DNA of 64,000 nucleotides, from NCBI RefSeq assembly GCF_900114325.1, contig NZ_FOSR01000007.1, positions 124,001 to 188,000 of the forward strand, written 5' to 3'. A program made the translations under genes and the position numbers. Origin of the DNA: Rhodanobacter glycinis. Lineage in GTDB: Bacteria > Pseudomonadota > Gammaproteobacteria > Xanthomonadales > Rhodanobacteraceae. The notes under the pieces are model-generated. The model searched no databases. It was not told the DNA's origin and was given only the letters and a program-made list of their open reading frames with translations. Positions 47,017 to 56,260 of the stretch are shown here, in pieces. The first letter of the stretch is position 1. The number at the start of each line of letters is the position of its first letter.

Positions 47017-47456
47017 CGACGTTCGATGCGCTGCGTTTCATCGTGCGATCCGACGTGTCGTCCCATGGGCCGTCGCCGTGTCGTCGCACGTGGCGTGCGG
47101 GCGCATTCGCGCCGCACGTCGCGCGATCTCCGTCGCCGCCTTTCCACGGGAAGGCGTCCTGTCTCGGACGGGCCCCGCCTGCGGTCGTCAGCGTGTTCGC
47201 TGACGCGCAGGCCGAAGGCGGCGCAGCACGGCCGGGACATCGACGCCTGGAGCGACAGCGCAGGGCAACGGCGGAGGGCAAGATAAAAGGTCGCGGCACT
47301 CCGTGGCGCGAGAAGCCTGTCTGCACGTGGGGATGGCGCAGCACGCGCCTGGATGCGGCAGGGTGCCGTGACGTGGCGCAACGCCGCATCGGCGTTGGCG
47401 AAGCCGCGTGCTTTGTTGGCCGGACTGCACCGGCCTTGGAGGGAGATGTCGTATGA
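47013..47456 (+). CDS. unknown protein between traF and relaxase (tentative)
   Basis: Frame of 147 codons joined to its neighbours by four-base ATGA overlaps at both ends (47013-47016 and 47453-47456), the same coupling as its neighbours. The predicted protein is Arg/Ala-rich and has no recognisable domain, and its composition resembles an off-frame reading. I report it because of the overlaps but cannot exclude an accidental open frame. It would be co-translated with traF and the relaxase if real. Confidence 0.4.
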   Translation: MTTFDALRFIVRSDVSSHGPSPCRRTWRAGAFAPHVARSPSPPFHGKASCLGRAPPAVVSVFADAQAEGGAARPGHRRLERQRRATAEGKIKGRGTPWREKPVCTWGWRSTRLDAAGCRDVAQRRIGVGEAACFVGRTAPALEGDVV

Positions 47457-49414
47457 GTCAGCGCGATGATGACCGTTTTCGCGTCCGGCCCGGTATGCCG
47501 AAGCAGCGTGGCGAAGCCTTCATCAACCAGGTACTTCGCCAGACCAGCAAGGCCGGCGCGAAAGTCAGCAAGACCATCCGCAAAGCCGGCCAGCGTCCCG
47601 GTGCCCGGCTCGGGCGCGGCCATGTCGCCGCGCGCTTCGCGGGCCGGGGCCTGGGGCCGAACGCTCGGCGTGTCACGATCAAGGCGCGGCTGGTCAACCT
47701 GAAGCAGGCTGGACGACGTTCGACCGACGCCCACCTGCGCTACATCGAGCGCGAAGGCGTCGATCGTCAGGGGGGAGCAGGGCATGCCTACGGATCGACG
47801 ACGGACCATTCCGACCTCGATGCGTTCAAGGAACGCAGTGTCGACGACCGGCATCAGTTCCGCTTCATCGTTTCGGCCGAGGATGCTGAACAGCTCGACG
47901 ACCTGCGCACCTATACCCGGCACCTGATGGCTCGTATGGAGGCCGACTTGGGGACGCGGCTGGAATGGGTGGCGGTGGACCACTGGAATACCGACAACCC
48001 GCACACGCACGTTGTCCTGCGCGGCAAGGACGACACCGGCAAGGATCTCATCATCGCCCGTGACTACATTGCCGCAGGGATGCGCCGGCGAGCATCGGAG
48101 CTGGCGACCGAATGGCTGGGGCCACGCACGGAGCGGGAGATGCAGCACGCCATGCAGCGCGAGGTCGATCAGGAGCGGTGGACGATCCTGGATCGTACCT
48201 TGCAACGCGAGGCTGACGAGCATGGTCGGGTACACATCGAGCGCTTCGCCGAACCACGGCTGCAACACCAGCGGCAGGTGTTGATCGGCCGTTTGCAGTG
48301 CTTGCAGCGCATGGGACTGGCCACCGAACCGCAGACTGGCATCTGGATGATGCACGCCAGCGCCGAGCCGACCCTGCGTGCCATGGGCGAGCGCGGTGAC
48401 ATCCTCCGTGCCCTGCAGCGGGCCATGCGCGGCAAGCCGCGCGAGCTGGCCGTATTCGAACCGAGCGACGATGGCCGCACGCTTATCGGCCGGGTGGCCG
48501 GCAAGGGGCTGGCCGACGAGCTGTACGACAAGGGCTATCTGATCGTCGATGGCGCCGACGGCAAGGCGCACTATGTCCCGCTGCCGTCGCGGTCAGAGCT
48601 GGAGCAATACCCGGCCGGCGCCGTGGTGGAGGTGAAAGGCGCGGCCGACGTGCGTGCCGCTGATCGAAACATTGCCGCGCTGGCTGTCGATGGCGTGTAC
48701 CGCACCGATCATCACCTGGCCGTCGCCCAAGGTCGGGCCAATCCCGACCGCGATCCGCGCGAGGTAGTTGCCGCGCACGTGCGCCGGCTCGAAGCCCTGC
48801 GCCGCGCCGGCATCGTGGAGCACGAGGCCGAAGGCGTCTGGCGTGTGCCGAGCGACCTGGCCGAGCGCGGCCGCCAGTACGATGCGCGGCGTCTTGGCGG
48901 CGGCGTGGCGGTGGAGCTGAAATCGCACCTGCCGATCGAACGGCAGGCCCGCGTGATCGGTGCCACCTGGCTCGACCAGCAGTTGATCGGTGGCGGCACG
49001 GGGCTGGGCGACTTGGGTTTTGGCGGTGAAGTGAAGGAGGCGCTACGCCAGCGTGCCGACTTCCTGGCCGAACAGGGGCTGGCCGAACGGCGCGGACAGC
49101 GCGTCGTTCTCCCGCGGAATTTGCTGGCGACATTGCGCGGGCGTGAGTTGGCGCAGGCTGCGAAGAACATTGTCGCCGAAACCGGGCTGGAGCATCGCCC
49201 GTTGACCGATGGGCAACGCGCGACTGGCATCTACCGGCGCAGCATCATGCTTGCTAGTGGACGTTACGCCGTGCTCGACGACGGCGTGGGATTCAGTTTG
49301 GTGCCGTGGAAACCGGTGATCGAACAGCGTCTGGGGCAGCAGCTTGCGGCGACGGTACGTGGCGGTGCAGTGTCATGGATCGTTGGGCGGCAGCGTGGAC
49401 TCTCCATTGGCTGA
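47453..49414 (+). CDS. VirD2-family relaxase / mobilisation nuclease with DUF3363
   Basis: Protein of 653 residues that should nick at oriT and pilot the transferred strand. N-terminal relaxase features: YIEREG (about 98-103), VDDRHQFRFIVSAEDAEQ (about 129-146), and the metal-binding HxH in DNPHTHVVLRG (His184 and His186). The remaining two thirds belong to DUF3363, including VGKGLADELYDKGYLIV-type and TWLDQQLIG segments. The N-terminal about 80 residues are basic (RKAGQRPGARLGRGHVAARF). Stop at 49414. No oriT was located, and a coupling protein gene (TraG/VirD4) is not next to it as is usual. Confidence 0.88.
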   Translation: MSQRDDDRFRVRPGMPKQRGEAFINQVLRQTSKAGAKVSKTIRKAGQRPGARLGRGHVAARFAGRGLGPNARRVTIKARLVNLKQAGRRSTDAHLRYIEREGVDRQGGAGHAYGSTTDHSDLDAFKERSVDDRHQFRFIVSAEDAEQLDDLRTYTRHLMARMEADLGTRLEWVAVDHWNTDNPHTHVVLRGKDDTGKDLIIARDYIAAGMRRRASELATEWLGPRTEREMQHAMQREVDQERWTILDRTLQREADEHGRVHIERFAEPRLQHQRQVLIGRLQCLQRMGLATEPQTGIWMMHASAEPTLRAMGERGDILRALQRAMRGKPRELAVFEPSDDGRTLIGRVAGKGLADELYDKGYLIVDGADGKAHYVPLPSRSELEQYPAGAVVEVKGAADVRAADRNIAALAVDGVYRTDHHLAVAQGRANPDRDPREVVAAHVRRLEALRRAGIVEHEAEGVWRVPSDLAERGRQYDARRLGGGVAVELKSHLPIERQARVIGATWLDQQLIGGGTGLGDLGFGGEVKEALRQRADFLAEQGLAERRGQRVVLPRNLLATLRGRELAQAAKNIVAETGLEHRPLTDGQRATGIYRRSIMLASGRYAVLDDGVGFSLVPWKPVIEQRLGQQLAATVRGGAVSWIVGRQRGLSIG

Positions 49415-49604
49415 AAATCCGATGTATCCGTGAATCGAGGCGTGCCCAATGGACGCGGGCTGCTATGTCGGTAGACCTGTAGGGGGTTTAAAGTCGACAC
49501 CGTGGTGCTTGCGTGATGCGTCGCACAATTCGGGTGTCTGGATGGAGTGGCGGAAACGTCTGCTCCTATGACGGGAACGAAACCGGCTGAAGCAAGGTAG
49601 TCGC

Positions 49605-50084
49605 ATGGGCGACGTTCTACAGATGTTCCGTAAGGTCCGTGCTGTCATTTTGCGACAGGGCGTAGCACCACAGGATGCCGACGATATCGTGCAAGAGGCG
49701 TTTGCGCGTCTGGAGTCCTATACGCGCCGACAGGAGCTGCGCTCGCAGGAAGCCTTCTTGGTCACGACCGCGGTGAATATCGGTCGCGACGCTGCCAGAC
49801 GCAGGGGACGCACACCTGCCCAGGCCACCGAGTTCGACCTCGATACGATCGTTGACGCAGCGCCGCAGCCGGAAGAACAACTGCTTCTACAGGAGCGCCT
49901 GCGTCGTACCAGAACAGGCATGGCGCAGCTCGACCCGGTGACTCGGCGCTGTCTTCTGGCGCAGAGGCTGGACGGGCTGACGTTTCCCCAGATTGCGGAA
50001 CGCGAGAACATGTCGGTAGCCGCGGTCGAAAAGCGCGTCGCCAGGGCGGTGTTGTTCCTCACGAAGTGGATGGATGAGCAGTGA
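49605..50084 (+). CDS. ECF sigma factor, FecI-like
   Basis: Extracytoplasmic-function sigma factor of 159 residues. Region 2 contains DADDIVQEAFARLESYTRR (about 25-43) and region 4 LDGLTFPQIAERENMSVAAVEKRVARA (about 123-149), which forms the helix-turn-helix. The start at 49605 has AAGG upstream. It is followed, with a one-base overlap, by a FecR-like anti-sigma factor and then a TonB-dependent receptor with STN domains: the FecIRA signalling arrangement. It should direct transcription of the receptor when an extracellular ligand is bound. Confidence 0.92.
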   Translation: MGDVLQMFRKVRAVILRQGVAPQDADDIVQEAFARLESYTRRQELRSQEAFLVTTAVNIGRDAARRRGRTPAQATEFDLDTIVDAAPQPEEQLLLQERLRRTRTGMAQLDPVTRRCLLAQRLDGLTFPQIAERENMSVAAVEKRVARAVLFLTKWMDEQ

Positions 50085-51040
50085 TGCGCACGAATCATGA
50101 AATCTTCGAAGATTTGGTTCTGGCCGAAGCATCGGCGTGGCTGGTTCGGTTGCAGAGCCCTTCACGTACCGCGGCGGCCGATGCCGCCTTCAGGGCTTGG
50201 CTGGCGGAGGACGTCACGCACGCTCGTGCCTTTGCGCGGGTCACCGAGACTTGGGACATCATTCCCGGCGCTGCTCAATTAGTCACAATTCCAGCTGCGG
50301 CCAGGACGCGTCAGCGACGGCGCATGCTGGCGGCTGTAGCGGCATGCCTGCTGTTGGCTGTGGTGGGGGGCGGTATCACGTTCTATGCATTGCGCAGCCC
50401 GGTGTACCAAACCGCGGTTGGCGGCCAGCAGACCGTGACACTGGACGACGGAACGCGTATTACGCTCAACACGGATACCCGGCTCACGGTGGCCTACAGT
50501 AAGACCGAGCGCCGCATTCTGCTCGATCGCGGCGAAGCGATATTCGATGACACACAGGATTCCCGGCGACCGTTCATCGTGCAAGCCGGCGACAGGGCGA
50601 TATCCGCGCTGGGTACGACCTTCGACGTGCGAAACGATCCTCATGTTTTCGAGGTGACGCTCATCGATGGGAAGGTCAAGGTGGGCCCAGCCGCCTCTGG
50701 GCAGGCTGACGCGCAACACGGCGAAACGGTATTGTCCCCTGGTGAGCGAGTGATCTTGCGTCCTGGTGGTGAACAGACAATCGACCGCCCCAACCTTGAA
50801 GAAATAACCGCGTGGCAGCGAGGCGAGTTGATATTCGACGACGCCACCTTGGGAAAGGTCGTGTCGGAACTCAATCGTTATGGCAACACCCATGTCTCTC
50901 TGGGCAATCCGGCCTTGGCGCAGCTGCGTGTGTCGGGTGTGTTCGTCACCCGTGACCCGGTCGAGGCTGCCAAAGCCATTGCCCGGTTGCACAACTTGAA
51001 TGTCATACGCTCCGGCCAGGGTGTCGTGATCGCCCGGTAG
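50084..51040 (+). CDS. FecR-family anti-sigma factor
   Basis: Inner-membrane regulator of 318 residues. Cytoplasmic anti-sigma region with DUF4880 pattern first (about 5-70; EASAWLVRLQSPSRTAAADAAFRAWL), single membrane helix (about 82-102), then the periplasmic FecR domain (VYQTAVGGQQTVTLDDGTRITLNTDTRL, about 108-135) and a C-terminal STN-binding DUF4974 domain (about 240-318). It transmits receptor occupation to the sigma factor by regulated proteolysis. ATG 50084 overlaps the sigma stop by one base; GTG 50081 is the alternative start. Confidence 0.92.
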   Translation: MRTNHEIFEDLVLAEASAWLVRLQSPSRTAAADAAFRAWLAEDVTHARAFARVTETWDIIPGAAQLVTIPAAARTRQRRRMLAAVAACLLLAVVGGGITFYALRSPVYQTAVGGQQTVTLDDGTRITLNTDTRLTVAYSKTERRILLDRGEAIFDDTQDSRRPFIVQAGDRAISALGTTFDVRNDPHVFEVTLIDGKVKVGPAASGQADAQHGETVLSPGERVILRPGGEQTIDRPNLEEITAWQRGELIFDDATLGKVVSELNRYGNTHVSLGNPALAQLRVSGVFVTRDPVEAAKAIARLHNLNVIRSGQGVVIAR

Positions 51041-51169
51041 CGCCTCCCCCAAGGATCCCGCTGAGGAGCGCGCAAGAAAAGTGACGACCACATGTCCGGA
51101 TCGTGTCAACCCATCGTCTCCTGCTAAAGAGCCCGTCGTCGACGGGACATAGTGATCGGAGGGGATGCT

Positions 51170-53923
51170 ATGTTTTTTGCACGTCGTAACGTTGTGGCGA
51201 TCGCGGTGTTGCTGGCCCTGGGGGCGGTGCCAGCTGTGTACGCGCAGGCCAGTTACAACTTCAACCTGCCGGCGCAGCCGCTGGCCGACGCGCTTCGCGC
51301 CGTCGGTAGCCAGGGTGGCGTCAATGTCACATTCGAGCCAGCTACGGTGCGAGGTCGCAATGCCCCCGCGCTGAAGGGCAGCTATTCCGTGCGGCAGGCG
51401 CTGGATCACCTGCTAGCAGGTTCCGGGTTGGTCTTGCGGACAACGCAAGGCGGCTCGTTTCTAGTGGAGATGGGAGACGCGACGGGCAAGGCGCCTTCGG
51501 CTGCGGCACAGGGGAAGGACTTTGATTTCAATATCCATCCGCAGAACCTGGCAAACACGTTGCGTGCGATTGCACGCACCACCGGGCAGCGGATCGATTT
51601 TGGCGCGGATCTGGTTTCTAAAAAAAAAGCTGATGTCGTCATCGGCCGCTTTACGGCGATCGACGCGTTGCAGCGGGCACTCGTGGGTACCGGTCTGCAT
51701 GCGGTGATCGCGCCATCGGGCGTGGTGATCATTCTACCCGGTGCTGCAACGGCCGGCGAAGGCATCCAGGAGCTGCCCGACGTCCTGGTTCAAGCCACGG
51801 TCGAGGGTCTGGCGGCGACGCGCGTAGCGACCGCATTGAGGGAAATTCCGCAATCGGTCTCGGTGATATCACAAGAAACGCTGCAGCAGCAGAATGCCAA
51901 CGGATTGGCCGACGCGCTTGATTGGGCGACCGGTATCACCGTTCAGCAGAACGGCACTTCCGCGAATACGACCTTTTCTGCAAGAGGCTTCGGTGTCGAC
52001 GAAGTTCATGTGGATGGTGGTGGCCCCATCACTCTGAGCCCAAACACCACAACTGCAGCTGGCTCACCACTCGACGATCTCTCCGAGTACGACCACATCG
52101 AGATATTGCGCGGTTCGGATGCCCTTTTCGGCGGGGCAGGCAATCCCGGCGCCACGATCAGTCTGCAACGCAAGCAACCGCAGGCCAATGACGAAGCCAG
52201 TGCCACCGTTACGATAGGTTCGTACAACTATTACCGGGAAATGCTCGATGCCACAGGCTCACTGGGGTTTGACGGGGCGCTTCGCGGACGCATCGTGGCA
52301 TCCAATACGGACCAGGATTATTTTTACGATATAGCGAGCCGCAAGCAGCATAAGCTCTATGGCATTCTGCAGTATGACCTGACGTCCATGACGATGTTGA
52401 CTGTCGGTGGCTCCCTCGAGCAGGTTAATGCTGTGCCATTTGACGTCGGGCTGCCACGTTATATCGATGGCGCCGATCCGCATCTGCCACGCTCCACGGC
52501 GCTGGCGTTCCCGTGGAATCGGAGCACCGCGCACAACAGTGAAGCCTTCGTGCAGCTGGAGCAGCGATTCAACGACGACTGGAAGCTGAAGGTCGAGTCA
52601 ACCATGATCGATCAAGACAGCCGTTCCAGAATTGGGGCGTCCTCTTCCTCTGGCATCAATCCGGTTACGAATACCATTCCTGGTGTCCTGGGCCAAGGTG
52701 TCGCGTCCGAATCAAACCTGGCGGTCACGGGGGACGCCACCCTGACAGGATCTTTTGAGGTGGGTGGCCATCGGCAGGACGTTATCGTCGGTATGGACTA
52801 CACGAGACAGACTTACTCAGTACCTCAACAGGATAGTGAACTTGCAGGTCCTCCGCTGAATCCATGGTCCTTCGATCCTTCGGCGTATACGGCAGCTCCG
52901 CCGGGACTCCTTACCCCAGTAATTGATGAGTACAATTATGCCTATACAAAGCAAATTGGCGGATATGCTGCGCTTCGCCTGCGCTTTCTGGACGGCTGGT
53001 CGGCTGTCATTGGGGCGCGTGACAGTTACTACCGAAACGAAACGCGATTCTCGGAAAACCTGGACTACGGTCCGCCGCTCGGCAGCTTCGGATTTTCGGG
53101 AGCTCCAATCAGGAATGTCTCCACCGGTGTGGTTACCCCTTATGCGGGTCTGACCTACGATATCAGCAAAGATTATTCGCTCTACGCCAGTTACGCTGAT
53201 ATTTACAAGCCAAACAGTGGTCAGTTGACGGCTTCTGGTGGACTGGTTCCTCCCGTTCGTGGTGTCAATCTCGAAGTGGGTGCGAAGGGTGCCTGGTATG
53301 GAGGTCTGCTCAACGGTTCAATCGCCCTTTTCAGGATCGACCAGCGCAACAATCCAACGTATTTCAACCCGGGTGGAAATTACAATAACCCGAATTGCTG
53401 TTTTGTCGATGGAGACAATACCAGCAAAGGCGTTGAAGCCGAACTTAGTGGTCGCTTGACGCCAAATTGGCAGATAAGCGCTGGGTATACCTTCGATATC
53501 AACAGGGAAAATGCCAACCTGGCCAATACTCCAGGGGTTACGCAAGGTGTACTGAGCTCAATCACGCCGAAGCATATGTTCAAGGTCTGGACCGACTATC
53601 GACTGCCGGGCATGGACAATCGTTGGAGTATCGGTGGCGGGTTGCGTGCGCAGACCTCAAGCTACGCTACCGGTGAGGCCTGTCCAACCTACGATGCGTT
53701 AGGCAACTGTCTGGGGACCTTCGCTCCTTACGCCATCCGACAAGGGTTCTACACGGTGGCTACCTTGCGTGCCGGTTATCAGATCAATAGGCACTGGTCG
53801 ATGGCATTGAATATCGACAACCTGTTTGATCGGACCTATTACCAGACGACCGGAGAAATCTACGGGGGTAACTGGTATGGCACGCCGCGCAGCTTCATGC
53901 TGACGATCAAGGGACAGCTGTGA
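51170..53923 (+). CDS. TonB-dependent outer-membrane receptor with two STN signalling domains
   Basis: Receptor of 917 residues. Signal peptide: about 1-25 (VAIAVLLALGAVPAVYAQA). Two tandem STN domains follow: the first about 28-105 (YNFNLPAQPLADALRAVGSQGGVNVTF) and the second about 115-195 (FDFNIHPQNLANTLRAIARTTGQRIDFG). Then come a plug (from about 225; ALREIPQSVSVISQETL) and a 22-strand barrel ending in a C-terminal hydrophobic-aromatic strand (SFMLTIKGQL). One STN is usual in FecA-like signalling receptors; two are rare. The ATG 51170 has GGAGGGG upstream. The barrel resembles siderophore receptors, but the ligand is not known. Confidence 0.92.
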   Translation: MFFARRNVVAIAVLLALGAVPAVYAQASYNFNLPAQPLADALRAVGSQGGVNVTFEPATVRGRNAPALKGSYSVRQALDHLLAGSGLVLRTTQGGSFLVEMGDATGKAPSAAAQGKDFDFNIHPQNLANTLRAIARTTGQRIDFGADLVSKKKADVVIGRFTAIDALQRALVGTGLHAVIAPSGVVIILPGAATAGEGIQELPDVLVQATVEGLAATRVATALREIPQSVSVISQETLQQQNANGLADALDWATGITVQQNGTSANTTFSARGFGVDEVHVDGGGPITLSPNTTTAAGSPLDDLSEYDHIEILRGSDALFGGAGNPGATISLQRKQPQANDEASATVTIGSYNYYREMLDATGSLGFDGALRGRIVASNTDQDYFYDIASRKQHKLYGILQYDLTSMTMLTVGGSLEQVNAVPFDVGLPRYIDGADPHLPRSTALAFPWNRSTAHNSEAFVQLEQRFNDDWKLKVESTMIDQDSRSRIGASSSSGINPVTNTIPGVLGQGVASESNLAVTGDATLTGSFEVGGHRQDVIVGMDYTRQTYSVPQQDSELAGPPLNPWSFDPSAYTAAPPGLLTPVIDEYNYAYTKQIGGYAALRLRFLDGWSAVIGARDSYYRNETRFSENLDYGPPLGSFGFSGAPIRNVSTGVVTPYAGLTYDISKDYSLYASYADIYKPNSGQLTASGGLVPPVRGVNLEVGAKGAWYGGLLNGSIALFRIDQRNNPTYFNPGGNYNNPNCCFVDGDNTSKGVEAELSGRLTPNWQISAGYTFDINRENANLANTPGVTQGVLSSITPKHMFKVWTDYRLPGMDNRWSIGGGLRAQTSSYATGEACPTYDALGNCLGTFAPYAIRQGFYTVATLRAGYQINRHWSMALNIDNLFDRTYYQTTGEIYGGNWYGTPRSFMLTIKGQL

Positions 53924-54276
53924 CCTATCGGTGTGATCCGGTCTCGTAGCCACTGTCTTGTGGCTACGGAACTAAAGTGCGCCACTTCACGCCAGCGCAA
54001 CTCGGGCAATGAAAGCGATTTGGCAACCCGTACTGGGCTGTTCCAAGGATGGCCCAGTGCGAGCCTGTGCAATTTGCTGGCCGCCTTGTTGCACTTTCGT
54101 CAAAACGAATGTCCGGATTTTCCAGCTGTGGCGTCTATGACATGAGTGCCGCATTGACGCATCGCATGTGTTTCGGCGTTTGGCGACCGCAACCCTTATG
54201 TCTGACTTCCTGACCGTCGGTATCGATTCAGATAAGACGTTGGGCGTCTCATGTCATTCACCCTATCAGAGTCTAG
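53924..54276. other. 353-bp intergenic region with a 9-bp hairpin
   Basis: Between the receptor and the ABC transporter. CGTAGCCAC (53945-53953) pairs perfectly with GTGGCTACG (53960-53968), a possible terminator for the receptor, without a T run. The rest probably carries the promoter for the ABC transporter; no strong boxes are seen. No gene is supported. Confidence 0.6.
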
Positions 54277-56076
54277 ATGGACGCACGTACCCTTCATTCG
54301 GATCCGGCAGATTACAAGGTATCGCGCCAGCTGTTCGCACGCCTCTGGAGGTTAGCCCGGCCGTACTGGGTTGCCAAGGAGAACCGGCTAGCACGCTTGA
54401 GCATGATCGGCCTATTGGTGCTGGTTCCCGTCCAGAGCGGCATCGCCGTCTGGATAGCGATACTCACAAAGGACATGACCAACGCAATCGTCGCCAAGGA
54501 GCGCGCGGGTTATGCCGTCTTGTTCTGGTCCACGACTGGCGTAGGGGCGCTGTCGGTGGTCATCGTGATGGCCATGTTGTTTCTTTCCACCTGGCTCAGC
54601 GTGGACTGGCGCCAGTGGCTGACCGACTACATGGTCAAGCGATATCTGGACAAGAAGACGTATTACGACATCGCTTTGCGTGAGGATCTGGACAACCCCG
54701 ACCAACGTATCCAGGAACAGGTCCTGCCCTTCGTCGAGGCGGTTATCCAGATTCCGCGCCAGCTTCTAAGCCAGACACTGATGCTGATCAGCGGAGGGGT
54801 GATCATTTCGTCGATCAGCTCGACGATGACGTTGTACGTGATCGGCTATGCCGTGCTGCAAACCGTCGTCACGCTGGTGATGTACACGCCGATGATCCGG
54901 TTGCAGTTCGACAATACCGTGGCCGAAGCGGACTTGCGCCACGGCATCCTGCATGTACGCGAAAACGCTGAAACGGTTGCGTTCTATCGCGGTGAGGACA
55001 GCGAACACACGCAGATCTGGGAGCGCCTGAAGGCGGTCACCCGCACCAGGATGGCCGTGCTGATCTATACCATGAAGCTCACGGGAGCCACCCAGGGCAT
55101 GCAGGTCATCTGGCAGATAGCTCCGTTCTTCTTGATAGCTCCGTTGTTCTTTGCCGGCAAGATCGAGTTTGGTGCCATCGCCATGGCGACGACCGCCGCG
55201 GGCACCATGCTCTCGGCTCTGACGACGCTGAGCAGCTTCATCCCCATGCTGACCCAGATGGCACCCGGCGCGGTGCGTCTGGCGCAGATCCTCGAACGCT
55301 TCGATGCCATGGATGCGGAACGCGCGAACAGCAATGCGCCGCGAATCACGGTTACGGAAGGCCCCTTTCTCGTCATAGACAACGTGGACCTGGAAACGCC
55401 AGGCGGCGAGCAGCTGCTCGCCCACGGACTCGACTTCACCCTGTGTCCGGGTGAGAACCTGATCATCGTCGGCCAGACCGGGGTCGGGAAAAGCTCCTTG
55501 CTCCGTGCGATGGCTGGTCTATGGCAACGCGGCACGGGCTCGATGGTCATGCCGCCGTGCGAGGACAGCATGTTCCTGCCACAGCGGCCGTACATGATCC
55601 TTTCCAATCTGCGCTCTCAGTTGCTCTACCCGCGGCGGGTCCGCAAGGGCAAGGATCTTTCGGACGCAGAGTTGCAAGGCATCCTCGAACAGGTCTTTTT
55701 GCCGAATCTGCTGGAAAAGCATGGTGGCCTGGATGCGGTGCGCGATTGGGCCAAGGTGCTTTCGCTTGGCGAGCAGCAGCGTATCGCCTTTGCGAGGGTG
55801 CTGATATCAGGAGCGAAGTACATCTTCCTCGACGAAGCCACCAGCGCCATGGACATCGCTACCGAGGCAGCGGTGTACGCACTGCTCAGGAAAGCCGGGA
55901 CAACCTACGTCAGCGTGGGGCATCGCGAAACGCTGCTGCATTTCCACGACCGAGCGTTGTGTCTTTATCCGGAAGGGCGCTATCGCTTGATGTCTGCGAA
56001 GGAACTGGTGATGACGGCATCGGGCAGTACAACGGGCTTGGAGTCGGTGCCCGAAGCCGGGCAACGGCACGGGTGA
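54277..56076 (+). CDS. ABC transporter, SbmA/BacA- or ABCD-like membrane-ATPase fusion
   Basis: Half-transporter of 599 residues with the membrane domain first (about 40-320, four to six spans) and the ATPase after it. Nucleotide-binding motifs are Walker A GQTGVGKS (399-406), signature LSLGEQQR (495-502) and Walker B FLDEATSA with D519 and E520. The LSLGEQQR signature and ABC_membrane_2/SbmA-like transmembrane region place it with the YddA/BacA/ABCD families, some of which carry peptides, bleomycin, vitamin B12 or fatty acids across the inner membrane. Substrate direction is uncertain. With the receptor and peptidases a peptide seems most likely. Confidence 0.85.
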   Translation: MDARTLHSDPADYKVSRQLFARLWRLARPYWVAKENRLARLSMIGLLVLVPVQSGIAVWIAILTKDMTNAIVAKERAGYAVLFWSTTGVGALSVVIVMAMLFLSTWLSVDWRQWLTDYMVKRYLDKKTYYDIALREDLDNPDQRIQEQVLPFVEAVIQIPRQLLSQTLMLISGGVIISSISSTMTLYVIGYAVLQTVVTLVMYTPMIRLQFDNTVAEADLRHGILHVRENAETVAFYRGEDSEHTQIWERLKAVTRTRMAVLIYTMKLTGATQGMQVIWQIAPFFLIAPLFFAGKIEFGAIAMATTAAGTMLSALTTLSSFIPMLTQMAPGAVRLAQILERFDAMDAERANSNAPRITVTEGPFLVIDNVDLETPGGEQLLAHGLDFTLCPGENLIIVGQTGVGKSSLLRAMAGLWQRGTGSMVMPPCEDSMFLPQRPYMILSNLRSQLLYPRRVRKGKDLSDAELQGILEQVFLPNLLEKHGGLDAVRDWAKVLSLGEQQRIAFARVLISGAKYIFLDEATSAMDIATEAAVYALLRKAGTTYVSVGHRETLLHFHDRALCLYPEGRYRLMSAKELVMTASGSTTGLESVPEAGQRHG

Positions 56077-56260
56077 TGCCATGAAATGCGCGGATTTTAA
56101 TCAGTGCATTAGGGCTGTCGTCGCCGTGAAGACGTGAATAGGAAGCGATTGCCATGTCGAGGATGCGATGTGTACCAGTTGATCCCACGCAACGAAAGTT
56201 TGTGCGTATCGAAGCTGCGACGAGGCTGGTACGTGTACGAAACGAACCGAGAGAGAGCCA

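Noticed and set aside
51041-51169. A FecI-type promoter before the TonB receptor
   Set aside because: A promoter is expected here, but no sequence matched a consensus well enough to give positions.
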